From the NCBI RefSeq assembly GCF_000685235.1, contig NZ_ARYH01000001.1:124001-188000 (forward strand): DNA of 64,000 bases. Direction: 5' to 3'. Origin of the DNA: Hyphomonas adhaerens MHS-3. GTDB taxonomy: Bacteria > Pseudomonadota > Alphaproteobacteria > Caulobacterales > Hyphomonadaceae. Of this stretch, positions 60,677 through 64,000 are shown in pieces (within the stretch, counting starts at the first letter, position 1; the number at the start of each line of letters is the position of its first letter). The notes below the pieces were generated by a model. The model was not told the DNA's origin and did no database searches. It saw only the letters and a list, made by a program, of their open reading frames with translations. The translations under genes and the position numbers were made by a program.

Positions 60677-61939
60677 ATGAAGCCGGGCGCAAAGCGGATC
60701 GCCATTCTCGGCGCAGGTCCAGCTGGCCTGACGATCGCTCGACTCCTGATGGAGCAGAGCGGTCATTCCGTCACCCTTTTCGAGAAAACCCACCGGGTTG
60801 GCGGAAAGTCCCTGAGCGTGCGTCAGGGCGAGGACCTGATTGAATTCGGCACGTGCTACACCATCATGTCCCACCGCCGGGTCATGGACTGGATGCGCGA
60901 GCAAGGAATCACGATCCAACAGATCGTGCCGCACAAGATCGACGGAATCCCGGCGCGCGACTTTTTCAATTCCGGCCCCGGTGCACCGCTCGCCGTTCAA
61001 GGCATTTCCTATGTCCTGGCACGCCGTAAGCTGTTGAAAGCATTGAACTCCGATACGCCACCACAAAAGGCGCTTGAGGAAGCGGCGACCCCGGCAGTCG
61101 ACTGGCTACGCGCCCGTAATCTTGGCAAGATTGAAAAGATGATGATGCGCACGGTCACCGGCATGGGCTATGGCGACCTGCAAACCGTGCCCGTCGTTCA
61201 CGCCATGCGCTGGGTGGATATGGACCTCATCCTCTCCGGTACGCTGAACAAGATCTATATGCCTGTGGAAGGCTGGAGTGAGTTCTGGGAACGCCTGGCA
61301 AAGGACATGGATGTACGCCTCGAAACACATGTCCGGCACATCGACAGGTCCGGAGACCAGCACATGGTCGTGCTGGATGACGGGACTGAAGAGACCTTCG
61401 ATGCCTTGATCTGCGCCATGCCGGTCGATCGCTTCTCCGCACTGCTGGAGCCCACCGAATCAGAACGCGTCGTCGGCGATTCCATTCACTGGGGCGGCTA
61501 TGCGACGACCCTGATTTCTTCCGAAGACTGGTTCGAGGAACAGATCGAGTATTACAGCGAGACCTGCCTGCCGGGCGTGGAACCCGGCCTGCTGATGTCT
61601 GCCCGGCGTGAAGGGTATGATGCCGGGCTTGGTGGCCACCTATACATCGCCAACCAGCTTCCGGGCGATTATACCGGACCGGAATTGATCGAAATCCTGC
61701 GCGAGGAAGTGACCCGGCGCGGCGGCAGCATCAACGCCGTGATCCAGCAGGAAGTCTGGGAATATTTCCCCGAATACGACCCCGGCGCGATCCGGAAAGG
61801 CCTGATTGCCCGGATGCGCCAGATGCAGGGTGAACGGCAAACCTGGTATACAGGCGCAAGCTTTTCGCACGAATCGGTCGCCAATATTTGCATTCACAAC
61901 GAAGCCCTCGTGCCACAAATGCTGAAGGCACTTGGGTGA
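60677..61939 (+). CDS. FAD-dependent oxidoreductase (amine-oxidase-like)
   Basis: This 420-residue protein has the dinucleotide-binding GAGPAG (residues 12-17), FEKTHRVGGKSLSV and EFGTCYTIMSHRRV, typical of the amine oxidase/protoporphyrinogen-oxidase-like superfamily. The C-terminal region GASFSHESVANICIHNEALV closes the FAD site. Its substrate is unknown. It lies 30 nt upstream of the amidotransferase gene, so the two genes form an operon. Confidence 0.88.
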   Translation: MKPGAKRIAILGAGPAGLTIARLLMEQSGHSVTLFEKTHRVGGKSLSVRQGEDLIEFGTCYTIMSHRRVMDWMREQGITIQQIVPHKIDGIPARDFFNSGPGAPLAVQGISYVLARRKLLKALNSDTPPQKALEEAATPAVDWLRARNLGKIEKMMMRTVTGMGYGDLQTVPVVHAMRWVDMDLILSGTLNKIYMPVEGWSEFWERLAKDMDVRLETHVRHIDRSGDQHMVVLDDGTEETFDALICAMPVDRFSALLEPTESERVVGDSIHWGGYATTLISSEDWFEEQIEYYSETCLPGVEPGLLMSARREGYDAGLGGHLYIANQLPGDYTGPELIEILREEVTRRGGSINAVIQQEVWEYFPEYDPGAIRKGLIARMRQMQGERQTWYTGASFSHESVANICIHNEALVPQMLKALG

Positions 61940-61969
61940 ACGACATCCAGAAACAACGGAGATGACGCT

Positions 61970-63892
61970 ATGTGTGGCCTGATCGCAGGAATCGGCAAGG
62001 TGTCGCTCACGACACTGGACAAAGCCGTCGCAACGCTGACCCATCGGGGACCGGAATCTTCGGAGACCTGGGTCTCCGAAAACCAGTCGATGTTCCTTGG
62101 GCACACGCGCCTGTCGATCATCGGTCTGGACAATGGCGCCCAGCCGATCAGCAATTCGGACGGCAATGTCCACATTGTCGTCAATGGCGAGTTTTATGGC
62201 TACCGCGAAATCCGGGACCGTCTTCTCGCTGAAGGCGCGGTCTTCAAGACCGAGACTGACAGCGAAATCGCGCTGCATCTTTACCTGCACTATGGGCTGC
62301 AGGCGCTGAAGGAACTGCGCGGCGAGTTCTCGATCGTCATCGCAGACGAGCGGCAGAACTGCCTGATCGCCATCCGCGACCGGTTCGGCATCAAGCCCCT
62401 GTTCTACACGGTTCATCAGGGGGCGGTGTATTTCGCATCAGAGATCAAGGCGCTGCTGGCCCTCGGCGTGCCGGCCCGCTGGGACCTTGAAACCGCCTTC
62501 TATGACGGCTTCCTCTTCCGGGACCATGCCCGCACGCTGTTCAAGGACATCTGGTCGGTCCCGCAGGGGCAATATGCCATCGCCACGCCGGATAACATCC
62601 GGCTCTATACCTATTGGGACTGGAACTTCCCGACCGAGTCCGCCCTTGCCCTTGATGAGCGCAGCGATGCGGAATGCATTGAAGAATTCCGGTCCATTCT
62701 GAAGGAGTCTATCCAGGACCGTCTGGTCGCGGACGTTCCGGTCGCCTGCTATCTCAGCGGCGGGATCGATTCCTGCGCCGTGCTCGGCTTTGCGCAGCAA
62801 GGCCTGTCGCGGCCGATCGAATGCTACACGCTCGCCTTTGACGACGAACTCTACAATGAGGCCCCTATCGCGGAGAAACAGGCCGCCTTTGCGGGCGCGA
62901 ACTACAATCCCATCATCGTTGGACGAAAGGACCTCGCCTCGGCTTATTCCGATGCGGTGTGGCACGCCGAAACACCATTCGTGAATGCCAATGGCGTAGC
63001 GAAATTCCTGCTTAGCCGCGCCGTGAACCAGCGCGGCATCAAGGTCGTTCTGACCGGTGAAGGCGCAGACGAGATGCTGGGCGGATACCTGCCCTTCAAG
63101 CGCGATGCGATCCTTCACCATGGCAATGGCCGCAGTGAGGCAGACTCCCAGGCCATGATCGAGCAGATCTTCGAGTCGAACCCTGCCGCCCGCGCCATCT
63201 TCATGCGGGATGGCGCCGATGATCCGGCGATCAAGGAAGTCGCCGCCCGTCTTGGCTGGGTCCCGTCCTTCATGGAAACCTATGGCCAGCTCGGCCGCAT
63301 CTCATCCTCGCTCTATCGCGACGAGATGATGGCGGGGATCCACCCCACCGCCAACCCGTTCACCTATGTGATGGACCGGTTGCCGGTGAGCCAGGCGCTG
63401 GATGGCCGCCCGCGCCTCAATCAGGCGCTGTATCTGAATTCCAAAACGCATATGGCGAACTTCATCCTCACCTTCCTGGGCGACCGGATGGAAATGGCCC
63501 ATTCGGTAGAAGGCCGGGTGCCGATGCTGGATCACCGCCTCGCTGAATGTGCCGCGCGCCTTCCCATCGACATGAAAGTCCGGGGCATAACCGAAAAACA
63601 TGTGCTGCGGGAAGCTGCCAAAGACGTGCTCATCGACGAGGTCTACACCCGCGAGAAACACCCCTTCCTCGCCCCGCCGGTCACCAACGCTGAAGACCCG
63701 ATGATGCAGATGTACGAAGACGTGTTCGCTTCAAAGGCGCTGGAAGAGCAGCCGGTGATCGCCCCTGACCGGGCCCGTAATGCGCTCAACATGGTGAAGA
63801 TGCTGGAGGGCGAACAGAAGATCGCCTTTGAAGGGCTCATCCACAAGGTCGCCAGCATCACGCTGATGCACGAACGTTTCGGCATGACGTAA
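61970..63892 (+). CDS. asnB: Asparagine-synthase-type glutamine-dependent amidotransferase
   Basis: This 640-residue protein has an N-terminal glutaminase domain (Cys2 in MCGLIAG, then THRGPES, NGEFYGYREIRDRL) and a C-terminal AMP-forming synthetase domain with the PP-loop Ser263-Gly-Gly-Ile-Asp-Ser268. TGEGADEMLGGY and EGRVPMLDHRLAE are intact. Enzymes of this type make asparagine, but similar ones amidate small molecules in biosynthetic clusters, and the FAD oxidoreductase partner favours that. Both domains appear complete. Confidence 0.92.
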   Translation: MCGLIAGIGKVSLTTLDKAVATLTHRGPESSETWVSENQSMFLGHTRLSIIGLDNGAQPISNSDGNVHIVVNGEFYGYREIRDRLLAEGAVFKTETDSEIALHLYLHYGLQALKELRGEFSIVIADERQNCLIAIRDRFGIKPLFYTVHQGAVYFASEIKALLALGVPARWDLETAFYDGFLFRDHARTLFKDIWSVPQGQYAIATPDNIRLYTYWDWNFPTESALALDERSDAECIEEFRSILKESIQDRLVADVPVACYLSGGIDSCAVLGFAQQGLSRPIECYTLAFDDELYNEAPIAEKQAAFAGANYNPIIVGRKDLASAYSDAVWHAETPFVNANGVAKFLLSRAVNQRGIKVVLTGEGADEMLGGYLPFKRDAILHHGNGRSEADSQAMIEQIFESNPAARAIFMRDGADDPAIKEVAARLGWVPSFMETYGQLGRISSSLYRDEMMAGIHPTANPFTYVMDRLPVSQALDGRPRLNQALYLNSKTHMANFILTFLGDRMEMAHSVEGRVPMLDHRLAECAARLPIDMKVRGITEKHVLREAAKDVLIDEVYTREKHPFLAPPVTNAEDPMMQMYEDVFASKALEEQPVIAPDRARNALNMVKMLEGEQKIAFEGLIHKVASITLMHERFGMT

Positions 63893-64000
63893 ACAAAGTC
63901 TTGCCGGCGGAGCGCAAGTTTCATCCCCCGCCCAAGGCCAGCAGAAACCAAGATCGGTTACCCCTGTTCCTGAAGTCCGGGAATGCCCCGGCAGGATTGA
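63893..64000. other. Right-edge sequence without a gene
   Basis: The 108 bp after the amidotransferase stop contain no convincing reading frame and no clear terminator. The end of the window may cut a neighbouring gene; nothing can be assigned. Confidence 0.5.

Overview
The window is a dense, high-GC stretch of alphaproteobacterial chromosome holding about 63 protein-coding genes. I see no tRNA, rRNA, insertion sequence, prophage or CRISPR array. The gene families (PleC/DivJ-type kinase, MreBCD-PBP2-RodA cluster, Zur, BipA, NudC, Mce/Mla-type ABC system) and a TTAA-N7-TTAA box that fits the CtrA consensus upstream of mreB suggest a Caulobacterales/Hyphomonadaceae-like bacterium. The lineage is an inference from content, not from a marker gene.

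Layout. 1-5500: small membrane protein, divergent LysE exporter and Lrp/AsnC regulator, BipA GTPase, DJ-1/PfpI protein, NADH pyrophosphatase, Lys/Ala/Pro-rich histone-H1-like protein with a near-ideal terminator. 5570-12980: outer-membrane barrel, DoxX-YHS pair, LysR, prephenate dehydratase divergent from a membrane cytochrome c, NlpC/P60 hydrolase, MarR, Zur coupled to a thioesterase. 12986-19177: a tyrosine-degradation region with aromatic aminotransferase, succinyl-CoA:3-ketoacid CoA-transferase A/B, fumarylacetoacetase-type hydrolase, VOC protein, a 70-residue membrane protein, 4-hydroxyphenylpyruvate dioxygenase and a divergent MarR regulator. No recognisable homogentisate dioxygenase or maleylacetoacetate isomerase is present. 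19188-25452: hydrolase, DUF4197, a BlaI/BlaR1-like pair, lipoprotein, KdsB, histidine phosphatase. 25466-34435: PleC/DivJ-type kinase, aminopeptidase N, VanZ-like protein, tandem acyl-CoA dehydrogenases, small DUF2892 protein. 34451-37909: Mla/Mce phospholipid-transport operon with a PqiC-like lipoprotein. 37988-47619: dipeptide epimerase, EmrAB-type efflux with divergent TetR, beta-lactamase-fold hydrolase, uncharacterised protein, thioesterase, DUF423, lipoprotein, prolyl iminopeptidase. 47758-54918: SNF-family transporter and the rod-shape operon mreB-mreC-mreD-mrdA-rodA. 55186-63892: Baeyer-Villiger-type monooxygenase, GT-C-like membrane protein, degenerate membrane histidine kinase, and an FAD oxidoreductase with an asparagine-synthase-type amidotransferase.

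How the genes fit together. The 13.0-18.6 kb minus-strand block spells out tyrosine to acetoacetyl-CoA with two steps unaccounted for. The Mla-like and Mre/Rod operons are envelope modules. Several regulators sit beside convincing operators: two BlaI-type boxes 25 bp apart, two TetR-type boxes 26 bp apart, and a CATATG-centred palindrome between marR and hppD. The strongest unexplained items are the pseudo-histidine kinase at 58.8 kb, the gap in the tyrosine pathway, a BlaR1-like protease with a non-penicillin-binding sensor region, a hairpin covering the ribosome-binding site of an outer-membrane protein, and the FAD oxidoreductase/amidotransferase pair at the right edge.
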